From contig NZ_CP020105.1 in the NCBI RefSeq assembly GCF_002067135.1, forward strand, positions 2,418,001-2,482,000: a DNA stretch of 64,000 nt, in the 5' to 3' direction. Positions 1 to 9,104 of this stretch are shown here, piece by piece (the first letter of the stretch is position 1; each line of letters begins with the position of its first letter). Origin of the DNA: Spirosoma rigui (GTDB taxonomy: Bacteria > Bacteroidota > Bacteroidia > Cytophagales > Spirosomataceae). The notes under the pieces are model-generated. The model worked only from the letters and a program-made list of their open reading frames with translations. It was not told the DNA's origin and ran no database searches. A program made the translations under genes and the position numbers.

Positions 1-646
1 AGTAGGCGACAGTGCCGATCACTGGGAAATTGATATGTCGGTTATGGAATACAACGGCCAGCTTTACGCAGCCTGGTCGGGTTGGGAGGGACCCACCAAC
101 GGTCGGCAGGATATTTACATCGCCAAACTCAAAAACCCGTGGACGATCGACGGCGACCGGGTAAAGATCTCACAACCTGACCTGCCCTGGGAGATGCACG
201 GCGACGTACCGCAGGAATGGCAGAAAAACGGCGAGGTACCCAAAATTTACGTGAACGAAGGGCCCGAATTTCTGAGCCATGATAACAGGCTTTTTATTGT
301 CTACTCGGCTAACGCCTGCTGGCTCGACTACTGCATGGGCCTGCTTACGTATAACGGCACCGGTGACCTGACCGACCCGAAAAGCTGGACGAAAAGCCCT
401 CAACCCGTTTTTGTGCAGGCCCCCGAGAATGGGATCTGGGCACCCGGCCACGGGGGCTTTTTTCGTACGACCGACCGCGCCGGGACGGCGCAGGACTGGA
501 TGATCTACCATGCCAACCCCTCGGCAACGGATGGCTGCGGTAACAAGCGTGCTCCGCATATCCAGCCGTTTACGTGGAACGCTGATGGTACGCCCAACTT
601 CGGTAAGCCCGCCCCGAAAAAGCCCATGCCGGTGCCGGGTGAGTAA
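1..646 (+). CDS. Glycoside hydrolase family 43-like protein, C-terminal part (5' end outside window)
   Basis: The frame is open from the left edge (first full codon at base 2), so only about 214 C-terminal residues are visible. The motifs WSGWEG, YSANACW, APGHGGFF and DWMIYHA, with a closing IQPFTWNADGTPNFGKP-type strand, are typical of the last blades of the five-bladed beta-propeller of family 43 enzymes (arabinosidases, xylosidases, arabinanases), which cut pentose side chains or backbones of plant polysaccharides. The catalytic acids lie mostly upstream and cannot be checked. An aldose 1-epimerase starts 46 bases later on the same strand, and a GH5-like enzyme follows, so this is probably the end of a polysaccharide-use operon. 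Family call fairly sure; substrate unknown. Confidence 0.8.
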   Translation, partial: VGDSADHWEIDMSVMEYNGQLYAAWSGWEGPTNGRQDIYIAKLKNPWTIDGDRVKISQPDLPWEMHGDVPQEWQKNGEVPKIYVNEGPEFLSHDNRLFIVYSANACWLDYCMGLLTYNGTGDLTDPKSWTKSPQPVFVQAPENGIWAPGHGGFFRTTDRAGTAQDWMIYHANPSATDGCGNKRAPHIQPFTWNADGTPNFGKPAPKKPMPVPGE

Positions 647-692
647 AAGCCGGTCCAACATCGTTTTCTTTACAGATACAATCCTAACGCAT

Positions 693-1883
693 ATGTACAA
701 ACTCGTTCTGCCGATCTTCGTAGCGGCCATGGTTACCTTCAATAGTTGCGGACCAACCAACAAAACCGAACAGAAAGCAACTGACTCGCTGGCCGTTGCC
801 ACCGGTGATACAACCGCTATGCTCGACGCCAAACTGCCTGACCCCGCTACGTTTGGGGGCGAGGTGAATGGGAAGAAGGTGAGTCTGTTCATCCTGAAGA
901 ACAAAAACGTGCAGGTGGCCATCACCAACTACGGGGCCCGGATTGTGGGCCTGCTGGTGCCCGACAAGATGGGTCGGCAAACCGACGTAGCGCCCGGCTT
1001 TTCGGACCTTGCTGCGTATCAAAAAGCCAATGAGCCGTTTTTCGGACCCATTGTGGGTCGATTCGGTAACCGCATAGGGAAGGGTAACTTCACGCTTGAT
1101 GGCAAGACCTATCAGACGGAACTTAATAACAACGGCAATACGCTCCACAGCGGACCGAGTGGGTTTCATACGCACGTCTGGGACGCTAAGCAGAACGGGG
1201 ACAAATCCGTTGAGCTAACCTACGTATCGAAGGACGGCGAGGGCGGATTTCCCGGTACGGTAACGACGAAAGTTACGTACACCCTTACCGACGATAACGG
1301 GCTGAAAATTGACTACAACGCCACCACCGACAAGGCGACGCCCTACAACCCGACGAGCCACGGCTTTTTTAACCTCAACGGCGAAGCCAGCGGTACCATC
1401 ACGAACCATGTCCTGATGATCGATGCTGACCGGTACTCGCTCGTGAACAAAGGGCTGATTCCACAGGGTGAACCCGCATCGGTGGCCGGTACGCCGTTCG
1501 ATTTTCGGAAGCCAACGGTCATTGGTGCCCGGATCAACGACAAGAATGAACAGCTTACCTTTGGCGGTGGCTACGACCACAACTGGGTACTCAACCGGAA
1601 AGGAACGGGACTGGAAAAGGTCGTCGAGATTACAGGCGATAAATCGGGTATCAAAATGGACGTGCTGACCACTGAACCGGCCATGCAGTTTTATAGCGGT
1701 AACTTTTTCAAAGGTGCCGACACGGGTAAGTATGGTAAACCCATCAACTACCGCGAAGCCTTCGCGCTCGAAGCCCAGCACTACCCCGATTCACCCAACC
1801 ACCCAACCTACCCCAGTACGATCCTGAAGCCGGGTCAGACCTACAAGCAAACGACAGAATACCGGTTCTCGGTGGTTAAATAA
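693..1883 (+). CDS. galM: Aldose 1-epimerase (mutarotase), lipoprotein
   Basis: 396 residues from ATG 693. This start gives a clean lipoprotein signal (MYKLVLPIFVAAMVTFNSC, lipobox FNSC at residues 16-19); a longer reading from 510 would run through the upstream gene. The enzyme interconverts alpha and beta anomers of galactose or other aldoses. Family marks are NTLHSGPSGFHTHVWDA (first active-site His region), TSHGFFNLNG (second His) and EAQHYPDSPNHP (catalytic Glu) near the C terminus. Bacteroidota often export this enzyme, which fits its position directly after a GH43 gene and before a GH5-like gene, where it would convert released sugars in the periplasm. Probably co-transcribed with the GH43 gene (46-base gap). 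Confidence 0.9.
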   Translation: MYKLVLPIFVAAMVTFNSCGPTNKTEQKATDSLAVATGDTTAMLDAKLPDPATFGGEVNGKKVSLFILKNKNVQVAITNYGARIVGLLVPDKMGRQTDVAPGFSDLAAYQKANEPFFGPIVGRFGNRIGKGNFTLDGKTYQTELNNNGNTLHSGPSGFHTHVWDAKQNGDKSVELTYVSKDGEGGFPGTVTTKVTYTLTDDNGLKIDYNATTDKATPYNPTSHGFFNLNGEASGTITNHVLMIDADRYSLVNKGLIPQGEPASVAGTPFDFRKPTVIGARINDKNEQLTFGGGYDHNWVLNRKGTGLEKVVEITGDKSGIKMDVLTTEPAMQFYSGNFFKGADTGKYGKPINYREAFALEAQHYPDSPNHPTYPSTILKPGQTYKQTTEYRFSVVK

Positions 1884-1894
1884 CTCATTACGGG

Positions 1895-1940
1895 CAGGGT
1901 TAATGGGTTGTGCTTTGATGAGCACCTACCATTAACCCTG
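1895..1940. repeat. Inverted repeat after galM
   Basis: GGGTTAATGG and CCATTAACCC flank a 20-base centre that itself holds GTGC and GCAC. It lies 12 bases after the galM stop. It is followed by AAAAAAA rather than a T run on the plus strand, so it is either a weak terminator or an mRNA 3' stabilising hairpin between galM and the GH5-like gene. Confidence 0.55.
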
Positions 1941-2028
1941 TTAAAAAAATAATCGCATCGGAGGCCCAATCGGCTCCCTGTTCGCCTTTACTTTATAAAC
2001 ACAACCCCTTATTCCCAACTGGTCGTTT

Positions 2029-3174
2029 ATGAAACGAATTTCGTTAGTAGTACTTCTCTTTGTTTCTACGCTTACGTTCGCGCAGAATCGCTCTGCACCG
2101 GGACGCTGGTCGGCCGAAAAAGCCAACGCCTGGTACGCGAAAGAACCTTTTCTGGTTGGTTCCAACTACGCCCCCGCCAATGCTATCAATGAACTGGAAA
2201 TGTTTCAGGCTGAAACCTTCGATCCGGCCACCATCGACAAGGAACTGGCTATGGCAGAAAACCTTGGCATGAACACCATGCGCGTGTTCCTGCACGATCT
2301 GCTGTGGCAGGACCCGCAGGGTTTCACCAAACGGCTGGATCAGTTTCTGGGTATCTGCGCTAAACACAAGATCCGACCCATGCTGGTTCTATTCGATTCC
2401 TGCTGGGACCCGCACCCTAAACTGGGTAAGCAGCGTGAGCCGGTGCCGGGCATCCACAACTCGGGCTGGGTGCAAAGCCCCGGCGCCGACGCGCTCAGCG
2501 ACGTATCGCAGTACCCACGGCTGGAAACCTACGTAAAAGGTGTCGTGGGCGCGTTCAAAAACGACAAACGCATTCTGGCGTGGGATACGTGGAACGAGCC
2601 GGATAACTGCAACGATAACAACTACGGTAAGAACGAGAAGAAGGTTGAACTCGAAAATGCGAAGAAAGTAGCCATCATCACGAACCTGCTGCCGCAGGTA
2701 TTCCAGTGGTGCCGGGCTGCCGGAGCCACCCAGCCGCTCACGTCGGGTCCCTGGATTCTCTGGGATGGCCACGACTGGAGCGACCCCGCCAAGTGGACGC
2801 CGATGGAAAAAGTACAATTCGAGAACTCCGATATCATCACGTTTCACCAGTACTCCACCGCCGACGCGCTGACGAAACTTATTCCGGTATTGCAGAAGAT
2901 GGGTCGCCCGGTCATCTGCACCGAGTACATGGCGCGGGGTGTCGACAGCAAGTTCCAGACGCATCTGCCCATTGCGAAGAAAGCCAAGATCGGGATGATT
3001 AACTGGGGCTTTGTCGCGGGCAAAACCCAGACGTTCCTGCCCTGGGACAGCTGGCAGAAACCCTACGTAAACGGTCGTGAACCGTCGGTGTGGTTCCACG
3101 AAGTATTCAAACAGGACGGCACCCCCTACGACCCCGCTGAAACAGCCGCCATTAAACAAGCCACGGGAAAATAA
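2029..3174 (+). CDS. Secreted GH5-like (cellulase superfamily) glycoside hydrolase
   Basis: 381 residues with a cleavable signal peptide (MKRISLVVLLFVSTLTFAQ). The body looks like a TIM-barrel retaining glycosidase of clan GH-A: FLVGSNYAPANAIN at strand 1, MNTMRVFLHDLLWQDP, then WDTWNEPDN with candidate acid/base Glu190, and VICTEYMARG with candidate nucleophile Glu299. The cellulase-type NEP motif places it near family 5 or the GH2 catalytic fold; exact family and substrate are not certain. With the GH43 and mutarotase genes upstream it probably acts on plant cell-wall polysaccharide in the periplasm or outside the cell. A strong hairpin follows the stop. Confidence 0.8.
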   Translation: MKRISLVVLLFVSTLTFAQNRSAPGRWSAEKANAWYAKEPFLVGSNYAPANAINELEMFQAETFDPATIDKELAMAENLGMNTMRVFLHDLLWQDPQGFTKRLDQFLGICAKHKIRPMLVLFDSCWDPHPKLGKQREPVPGIHNSGWVQSPGADALSDVSQYPRLETYVKGVVGAFKNDKRILAWDTWNEPDNCNDNNYGKNEKKVELENAKKVAIITNLLPQVFQWCRAAGATQPLTSGPWILWDGHDWSDPAKWTPMEKVQFENSDIITFHQYSTADALTKLIPVLQKMGRPVICTEYMARGVDSKFQTHLPIAKKAKIGMINWGFVAGKTQTFLPWDSWQKPYVNGREPSVWFHEVFKQDGTPYDPAETAAIKQATGK

Positions 3175-3185
3175 AGATAAAAGTA

Positions 3186-3231
3186 CCAAAAAGCGAATGC
3201 CATTACTTCAAGTAATGGCATTCGCTTTTGG
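3186..3231. terminator. Bidirectional terminator hairpin
   Basis: About 22 paired bases (AAGCGAATGCCATTACTT and its complement, one bulged A) with a tiny loop, an A run on the left and a T run on the right. It sits between the GH5-like gene and the convergent nuclease gene, so it can stop transcription from both sides. Confidence 0.85.
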
Positions 3232-3276
3232 TGGCTGTCTTACTGAGTAATTAGCCAATCAGCATGCCCTGCTGGT

Positions 3277-4365
3277 TTACGAGACAACTGGCTTTTCATA
3301 GGCCGATAGCGCTTTGATCAGTGCATCGCTGTGCAGAAAAATATCATTGATGGAGTTGATCTCGTACCGTTGCTCCACCTTATTCTCGTCGAATAGGGTG
3401 ATCGCTTTTTTGTTGCCATTTAAATGGAGACGGCAAATCGGTTTACGGTTGTTATCGTCGAGGAGGATGGCAAAGTATGATTGCGCATCCCGATGGACGA
3501 TCCGATTGGCATCAATTGTATTCCGGAGAATGGCCCTGACAATGTAAAAGCTCTCCAGTTCCTCTGGCGTTGTAACCACCGTTGGCCCCTTTTTCTCCTC
3601 GGGTTGAGTTTCTACGGGAACTGGTTGCGAAGCGGTCAATTCCTCCTGACCCAATGCCGTTTTCAGGCGATCGGTTATCTGATCGGAGAAGGTGTGCTGG
3701 AAGGACTTACGGACCAGATTGGTAAAGTACTCCATCATTTTCGCGTTCAGTTGACCCCCGTATACCTGTTTGGCAAAATGCCGTACGAAGTAATCGGATG
3801 GCGTAGCCATTTCCTGCTGAATGAGCGTTTTGATTTCGGCGGTATACTTCAACTCGCTGGCGGTTGAAATAATCGTGTCGACATCGAAATAAGGCTTGCT
3901 AAACTTCTTCAGTTCTTCAATCTGATTATCACGCAAATCCAGCATGTTGATTTCCAGAAACGGCTTCTCATCCATCTTGTTCGGCTCCTGCAGATCTGTG
4001 TAGAACCGATAGGTGATACCGTTGGTGAGAATGCCGAACCGCGCTTTGGTTACATGAAAATAACGGAGCAACTGATTGTCGTGCAGGGTAAGCGACTGTT
4101 TCCAGTGCTTACACTCAATAAGCATACAGGGCTCCATTTGGCCATTCACGTCCCGCATGATTGCGTAGTCGACCTTTTCGCCTTTCTTCGTACCAATATC
4201 CGATATGAACTCGGGCACTACTTCGAAGGGGTTAAATACATCATAGCCAAGCGTATTGAGGAATGGCATGATCAACGCCGTTTTGGTCGCTTCTTCGGTT
4301 TGTATTGAATCTTTCAGGCGAATAACCCGATCACCAAGTTGCTTGATTTGGTCTTTGAAATCCAT
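3277..4365 (-). CDS. Orphan HsdR N-terminal-type nuclease domain protein
   Basis: 362 residues. The N-terminal 150 residues resemble the type I restriction R-subunit nuclease domain (HSDR_N, COG4748-like): Glu52 in VVPEFISDIG, Asp66 in GEKVDYAIM and Glu84-x-Lys86 in CMLIECKHWK form the PD-(D/E)xK active site. There is no helicase part and no HsdM or HsdS gene nearby, so it is not a classical type I system. The C-terminal half (after residue 240) carries a small beta-rich domain (YFAILLDDNNRKPICRLHL...) common to this stand-alone family. Likely a DNA-cutting defence or repair protein, but its function is not established. All key catalytic residues are present. A 375-base non-coding stretch with repeated sequence lies upstream. 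Confidence 0.75.
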   Translation of the reverse strand: MDFKDQIKQLGDRVIRLKDSIQTEEATKTALIMPFLNTLGYDVFNPFEVVPEFISDIGTKKGEKVDYAIMRDVNGQMEPCMLIECKHWKQSLTLHDNQLLRYFHVTKARFGILTNGITYRFYTDLQEPNKMDEKPFLEINMLDLRDNQIEELKKFSKPYFDVDTIISTASELKYTAEIKTLIQQEMATPSDYFVRHFAKQVYGGQLNAKMMEYFTNLVRKSFQHTFSDQITDRLKTALGQEELTASQPVPVETQPEEKKGPTVVTTPEELESFYIVRAILRNTIDANRIVHRDAQSYFAILLDDNNRKPICRLHLNGNKKAITLFDENKVEQRYEINSINDIFLHSDALIKALSAYEKPVVS

Positions 4366-4540
4366 TTTAAAGGAAGGTTTAGGTGTTAATAACAGTCGAG
4401 TTTACTGTATCAGAGCGAGTGTATTGTTAGCTGAGATGTACTCGAAAGACGTATAAAAAAGTATGTTTTGTAGGGAATGGTGATACTGCAATATATGATG
4501 GTAGATGTAGTCAAAATTCATCCTATTAAATGCCTTTTTT

Positions 4541-4579
4541 TGTCCTGTTGGGGCCATTTTATGTTCTATTGGGGACATT
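4541..4579. repeat. Tandem near-direct repeat, operator-like
   Basis: Two 18-base copies, TGTCCTGTTGGGGCCATT and TGTTCTATTGGGGACATT, match at 15 of 18 positions and start 21 bases apart (two helical turns). They lie about 180 bases upstream of the nuclease gene start. The spacing suggests a dimeric DNA-binding protein site, but a decayed insertion-element end is also possible. Confidence 0.5.
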
Positions 4580-4661
4580 GTGGCTATAGGATAGGTAGTA
4601 AGATTTTAGAGACAAGGGTTTTACACCTGTACTTTCGAATTTTGGCTTAATCTGCACAAAT

Positions 4662-4730
4662 AGGAATCCCCTGTTAAAAACGAACGCCAGTACTCTAGGT
4701 ACTAGCGTTCGTTTTTAACAGGGGATTCCT
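4662..4730. terminator. Very long hairpin after the PBP1A gene
   Basis: Two 32-base arms, complementary except for one position, enclose a 5-base loop (TCTAG). The inner GAACGC stem followed by a GCGTTCGTTTTT tail is a good intrinsic terminator in both directions; the outer arms (AGGAATCCCCTG and complement) extend it far beyond usual size. It sits 12 bases beyond the PBP1A stop. Confidence 0.75.
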
Positions 4731-4742
4731 GATATTTATATA

Positions 4743-7328
4743 TTACTCGGTTCCCGTCGTATCGGGGGGTGTTGTCTGGTCCGGAGCCGGGGCAACGGGC
4801 ACCAGAGTTGAGTCGCTCTCGACACTGGTTGAGTCGGATTCTTCGGTTGTTTCCTCATCGCCCGAATAGCCGCAGTTCAGGTACTCTTTATTGATGGGTA
4901 CCGTGGGCTTGGGAAAGGGTCCCTGCAGGTTCTTGAACTTGGGATCGGCATAGACTTTCTCCAGGAATGAACCAACCAGTGGCAAGGCTGTTTTGGCACC
5001 TTCTCCCAGGTCAGTCGAGCGGAAGTGAATACTGCGGTCGTCGCCCCCGACCCACGCGCCAACGACCAGGTTATTGGACAGGCCCACGAACCAGCCATCG
5101 GAGTTGTTCGAGGTTGTTCCCGTCTTAGCCCCCATTTCGTTGCGGTTCTTAAACAGGTCGTAAGACCACAGTCCCTGGGAAGTACCGCCCGGTTCCTGCA
5201 GGCCCCCCTGGAGCATATACCGCATCAGAAACGCCGTTTCTTCACTGATAGCCCGTCGTTTTTTCGGCGAAAATGTTTCAATAACGTTGCCATCGCGGTC
5301 TTCAATACGCTGCACAATAAGGGGTTCAATCGCTTCGCCGTCATTGATAAAGGTGCAGTAGGCACCCACCAGTTCATAGAGTGATACATCCGAGGAGCCT
5401 AATCCAATAGACGGTACGGCATCGAGTCTGCTTTTGATCCCCATACGGTGGGCGTATTCGGCCACTCGTTCGGGCCCTACATCATCGGTTAGTTTAGCCG
5501 TAATGGAATTGACCGAGCGCGCCATAGCCCGGCGCAGGGTCATGTTCGAATAACTGTAGTAGCCTGTTGAGTTGCGCGGTTCCCAGACCTTGTCTTCGCC
5601 ATTTTCCCGGTATTCCTTCCGGAACGGCCGGTCCTGGATCCGGTCGCAGGGGCTTAGGTTCATAAGCGAATCGTCAATGGCTGCGGTGTACACGAATGGT
5701 TTGAAGGTAGAGCCCGGCTGACGGCGGCCCTGCTTCACGTGGTCGTATTTGAAATAATCGTAGTCCAGTCCGCCCACCCAGGCCCGGATATAGCCCGTGT
5801 GCGGGTCCATCGCCACCATACCCGATTGCAGAAAATGTTTGTAGTAGGCAATTGAATCGTAAGGAGTCATCTCCGTGGAGTCGTAGCCACGCTTGTTAGC
5901 CCAGGTAAACACCCGCATCTTGTACTTTACATTTTTCATGTAGTACATGATGGAGTCGGGATACATGTCTTTGAACCGCTTGCTGAGCGCTTTATACCGC
6001 GGTGTCCGGCGTGCAACCGAGTCAATGAAGCCCGGCAGTTCTTCACCGTTTTCATCGGTCCAGGGGTTGCGGCCGCGCCAGTGATTGTCGAACGTCTGCT
6101 GCAGTTTTTTCATCTTCTCGCTGGTTGCCTGTTCGGCATAGCGCTGCATTCGTGAGTCGATGGTGGTATAGATGCGCAGGCCACTCGTGTAAAGATCATA
6201 TCCCTGCTCACTTTCAACGCCCCATTTCTCAACATAATCCTGCACGACCGTCTTGAGGTAACTGGCGGGGCCGGAAAATGGGTTTTCCGGAGTATAGTCC
6301 GTCACCAGCGGTAAGGCGCTGAGGGAGTCGGCCTGGGCACGGGTCAGGTAGTTGTATTTGGCCATCTGACCAATTACTACGTTCCGGCGCTCTCTTGACC
6401 GTTTGGGATTCCGGAGGGGGTTATAGTTCGTCGTTGCCTTCTGCAAACCTACCAGTACGGCACCCTCCTGGATGTTGAGACTGTCGGGTTCTTTGTTGAA
6501 GAATGTGCGGGCGGCCGTTTTCAGACCAAACGCATTGCTGCCGAAGTCGACCGTATTGAAGTAATAAGTGATGATTTCCTGCTTTGAGAAATTCCGTTCG
6601 ATCTTAAGCGCCATCAGCCATTCTTTCGATTTGTAGACGATTTTCCGAACGAAGGGAATACGACTCAGCAGACCCGTGTTGGATTTACGACGGGTCTTGA
6701 ACAGATTTTTGGCGAACTGCTGCGTAATGGTTGAGCCGCCCCCCTCGCGACCCAGGCTGACAACGGCCCGGCCAATGGCGCGGGGATCGATGCCGCCATG
6801 GTCGTAAAAGCGCACATCTTCGGTCGCAATCAGGGCGTCGATGAGCGGCTTTGGAATATTCTCGAACTTGATGGGAGTGCGGTTTTCGGCGTAGAACTTG
6901 CCGATCATAATACCGTCCTGCGAATAGATCTCCGATGCCTGGTTGAGCTTGGGGTTGCGCAGTTCCTCCACGGTAGGCATGGCGCCCGTGAGGTACAGGA
7001 AATTATAGTTGAGAATAAAGACGTAGATGCCCAGCAGCAGGGCTCCGATCAGTGTTCCCTTTACCCCGTTCTTCAGGAACGGGTAGTACCAGCTATCGGG
7101 ATCGATATACCGGTGGACGAAGTCGCGAAATTGATGGCGGTACTGCTGGTAGGCCGACGACCACGAACTGATTCGTTCCTCGCCCGCTACCCGAGCCGTT
7201 TGCCGGTAGATATGTCGGCCAACTCCGCGTCTTACTTCACCGAATTGTGCCTGGCGTTTTCGAATCCGTTGTCGAAACGTACCAAAGGCGTGTCGGACGG
7301 CGCGGAATCGCTCCCTGTATTCACTCAT
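4743..7328 (-). CDS. mrcA: Penicillin-binding protein 1A, bifunctional transglycosylase/transpeptidase
   Basis: 861 residues from the ATG at 7328 (MSEYRERF). A longer frame up to 7448 exists, but a TATATTTG -7 motif lies inside it (7415-7422), so 7328 is preferred. One membrane helix (GTLIGALLLGIYVFILNY) is followed by the GT51 glycosyltransferase domain (EDVRFYDHGGIDPRA with catalytic Glu; GGGSTITQQFAKNLF) and the transpeptidase domain with PGSTFKP (SxxK), SVNS (SxN) and AKTGTTS (KTG). It polymerises and cross-links peptidoglycan on the outer face of the inner membrane. The Pro/Asp/Thr-rich tail (last 40 residues) is low complexity. Separate from msrB upstream by its own promoter. Confidence 0.95.
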   Translation of the reverse strand: MSEYRERFRAVRHAFGTFRQRIRKRQAQFGEVRRGVGRHIYRQTARVAGEERISSWSSAYQQYRHQFRDFVHRYIDPDSWYYPFLKNGVKGTLIGALLLGIYVFILNYNFLYLTGAMPTVEELRNPKLNQASEIYSQDGIMIGKFYAENRTPIKFENIPKPLIDALIATEDVRFYDHGGIDPRAIGRAVVSLGREGGGSTITQQFAKNLFKTRRKSNTGLLSRIPFVRKIVYKSKEWLMALKIERNFSKQEIITYYFNTVDFGSNAFGLKTAARTFFNKEPDSLNIQEGAVLVGLQKATTNYNPLRNPKRSRERRNVVIGQMAKYNYLTRAQADSLSALPLVTDYTPENPFSGPASYLKTVVQDYVEKWGVESEQGYDLYTSGLRIYTTIDSRMQRYAEQATSEKMKKLQQTFDNHWRGRNPWTDENGEELPGFIDSVARRTPRYKALSKRFKDMYPDSIMYYMKNVKYKMRVFTWANKRGYDSTEMTPYDSIAYYKHFLQSGMVAMDPHTGYIRAWVGGLDYDYFKYDHVKQGRRQPGSTFKPFVYTAAIDDSLMNLSPCDRIQDRPFRKEYRENGEDKVWEPRNSTGYYSYSNMTLRRAMARSVNSITAKLTDDVGPERVAEYAHRMGIKSRLDAVPSIGLGSSDVSLYELVGAYCTFINDGEAIEPLIVQRIEDRDGNVIETFSPKKRRAISEETAFLMRYMLQGGLQEPGGTSQGLWSYDLFKNRNEMGAKTGTTSNNSDGWFVGLSNNLVVGAWVGGDDRSIHFRSTDLGEGAKTALPLVGSFLEKVYADPKFKNLQGPFPKPTVPINKEYLNCGYSGDEETTEESDSTSVESDSTLVPVAPAPDQTTPPDTTGTE

Positions 7329-7414
7329 GCGATATAATCGAAGAAAATCCTGATTGCTCCGAACGGGGTTGCGCCCAATGAGCGGTTGTCCTGGCCCAAG
7401 CGATGGCCGGGCTT

Positions 7415-7422
7415 CAAATATA
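7415..7422 (-). promoter_or_regulatory. Putative Bacteroidota -7 promoter motif for PBP1A
   Basis: Minus-strand TATATTTG fits the TAnnTTTG consensus and lies 87 bases upstream of the chosen start codon. No matching -33 box at ideal spacing was identified. Confidence 0.4.
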
Positions 7423-7451
7423 ACGCATTTTCGACCGATCTGATACACAAA

Positions 7452-7477
7452 AGCCGGGTTGCTTGGGCAATCCGGCT
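7452..7477 (-). terminator. Weak terminator between msrB and PBP1A
   Basis: Read on the minus strand: AGCCGGATTGC, loop CCAA, GCAACCCGGCT then TTTTGTGT. A modest stem with a short T tract, about 115 bases beyond the msrB stop. Confidence 0.45.
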
Positions 7478-7592
7478 GATTGTGAAGTGCTTAAAAAAAT
7501 AGTCGGCGGGTTAACCAGCCGGGATGAGGGCCAGCCCTTTGTGGAGGTATACGTTACCCGTTCCGGTCGTTACTAATCAACCTGCCAGTGGC

Positions 7593-8120
7593 TTATTTCT
7601 TTTTCTCAAACGTCATGGCTACGCCATTCATGCAGTACCGCAGACCCGTTGGTTTCGGACCATCGTCGAAGACGTGACCCAGGTGGCCGCCACATACATT
7701 GCAGAGTACCTCCGTCCGAACCATACCGTAGCTGGCGTCTTTGTCTTCTTTCACCGCATTTTTGGCGATGGGTGCGTAGAAACTGGGCCAGCCCGTTCCG
7801 GAATCGAACTTCGTATCTGACGAGAATAAGGGGTTATGACAGCCCGCGCAGTAAAATGTGCCGTGGTCGTGAATACTGTTCAGGGGACTGGTACCCGCCC
7901 GCTCCGTACCATGCTCGCGCAGGACTGCATACTGATCGGGCGTCAGGATTTTCTTCCATTCGGCATTGGTTTTAACGACCCGACGGCCGCCCGGAGGGGT
8001 ATCGTCGACAACGTGTTTTGTTGTTGCCGTTTGATCCGACGCGCTGGACTGGCAGGCGTTGACGGCCAGCACACTAGAGAGCAACCAGGCCGGTATTAAC
8101 AGAAGCAGGGTGTGTTTCAT
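7593..8120 (-). CDS. msrB: Peptide-methionine (R)-S-oxide reductase, lipoprotein
   Basis: 175 residues. Reduces methionine-R-sulfoxide in oxidised proteins. The N terminus is a lipoprotein signal (lipobox AVNAC at Cys23), so the enzyme is probably anchored in the periplasm and repairs envelope proteins. The SelR fold is complete: two zinc-binding CxxC pairs (CAGC and CNVC), [22 protein letters not shown] and the catalytic Cys in RYCMNG. No MsrA neighbour. Transcribed toward PBP1A with a weak terminator between them. About 170 bases separate it from the anti-sigma gene, with nothing coding there. Confidence 0.95.
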   Translation of the reverse strand: MKHTLLLLIPAWLLSSVLAVNACQSSASDQTATTKHVVDDTPPGGRRVVKTNAEWKKILTPDQYAVLREHGTERAGTSPLNSIHDHGTFYCAGCHNPLFSSDTKFDSGTGWPSFYAPIAKNAVKEDKDASYGMVRTEVLCNVCGGHLGHVFDDGPKPTGLRYCMNGVAMTFEKKK

Positions 8121-8291
8121 TGACTTGTTGTTGATAAGAAATGACCAGGAAAAGGATACAAGCGGACCAGATCAGCGGTTGACGGGGCCGGTCGGCTGGC
8201 GACAAGGCAGCTCATCCAACAGACCCGCAAAACCTGACATCTGGCTGCACTGTATACGATAAACAAAGGAAAATGGACTACCGTTCAGCCG

Positions 8292-9104
8292 CTAAACACT
8301 AGTTGGTGTCATGGCGAGCAGAGTTGACAGGGTAGGGCTTGGACTGCCCCCCCGCTTCTCTACCGTTACTGCGAAGGCGTCAGCCCGGCCAATGGCTCGG
8401 TTCAGGCGCTGCACCGGCTGACTCGATGCGGTGGCATCGAATACGCCCGCGTCAATCGGTCTACCATCGACAAGGGACCACAGCTGGTACTGCTGATCGG
8501 CGGGTAGGGCGGGTAATGACTGAACCTCAACCGCTACCTGCTGCGTGCGGGCATTCCAGAAAACAAGCATGCTACCGTTTGGCGCTTTCTCGTTGCCTTT
8601 CAGTTCCAGCGTACGGGTACCGGGCTGGCGAAGCAACGCCAGCGTCTGGTCAGTTTGCGACTGATGATCGCGGAGTTGCTTTACTTCGGAAGCCAGCGAA
8701 CTGTTGGTAGTACGGAGCGACGCCATCGTATTCTGGTTCGTGCGCAGTTCCGACAGCAGGAAGAACGAAAAGATAAGGACCAGCAACCCAACCGAAGCGG
8801 CTACGATCCAGGTGCTGCGGTACGTAGGAGCCGAGTCCCGATCAACGGGCATCGGACGGATAATAGCAGGCTGTTGTTCGTTAAAGTCAAGTTGTTCCAT
8901 CAGCTTCGCTTTCAGCTCGGCGGGTGGCTCCAGACTGTGAAGCAGGGCGTAGTTTTCGATCGCTTTCGATAACTCGTCCAGCTCATTCCGGATTTCCGGA
9001 TAAATAGCCGACAGGCATTCGACCTCACGTCGTTCCTGGTCGCTCACTGCGCCCATGACGTAAGACTCCAGAATGCCGGAAGCTATGTACTCCGTTACGT
9101 TCAT
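8292..9104 (-). CDS. Anti-sigma factor, RskA type
   Basis: 270 residues. The N-terminal 85 residues form the sigma-binding helical domain (no HxxxCxxC zinc motif), followed by one membrane helix (STWIVAASVGLLVLIFSFFLL, about residues 95-115), a short coiled segment (SLRTTNSSLASEVKQLRDHQ) and a periplasmic RskA C-terminal domain (VAVEVQSLPALPADQQYQLWSL). It holds its partner sigma factor inactive at the membrane until the signal leads to proteolysis. The start overlaps the stop of the sigma gene by 4 bases (ATGA), so the two are translationally coupled. The inducing signal is not visible. Confidence 0.88.
   Translation of the reverse strand: MNVTEYIASGILESYVMGAVSDQERREVECLSAIYPEIRNELDELSKAIENYALLHSLEPPAELKAKLMEQLDFNEQQPAIIRPMPVDRDSAPTYRSTWIVAASVGLLVLIFSFFLLSELRTNQNTMASLRTTNSSLASEVKQLRDHQSQTDQTLALLRQPGTRTLELKGNEKAPNGSMLVFWNARTQQVAVEVQSLPALPADQQYQLWSLVDGRPIDAGVFDATASSQPVQRLNRAIGRADAFAVTVEKRGGSPSPTLSTLLAMTPTSV

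Larger units (their letters stand above)
4366..4742. other. Non-coding stretch between nuclease gene and PBP1A gene
   Basis: 377 bases, AT-rich compared with the flanking genes. It contains a near-perfect direct repeat (4541-4558 and 4562-4579) and a long hairpin (4662-4730), both listed separately. No ORF of note. The promoter of the nuclease gene must lie here, but no clear TAnnTTTG motif was seen close to its start. Confidence 0.6.

Noticed and set aside
170-928. Long minus-strand frame opposite the GH43 and galM genes
   Set aside because: Antisense shadow of clear genes; no domain recognisable.
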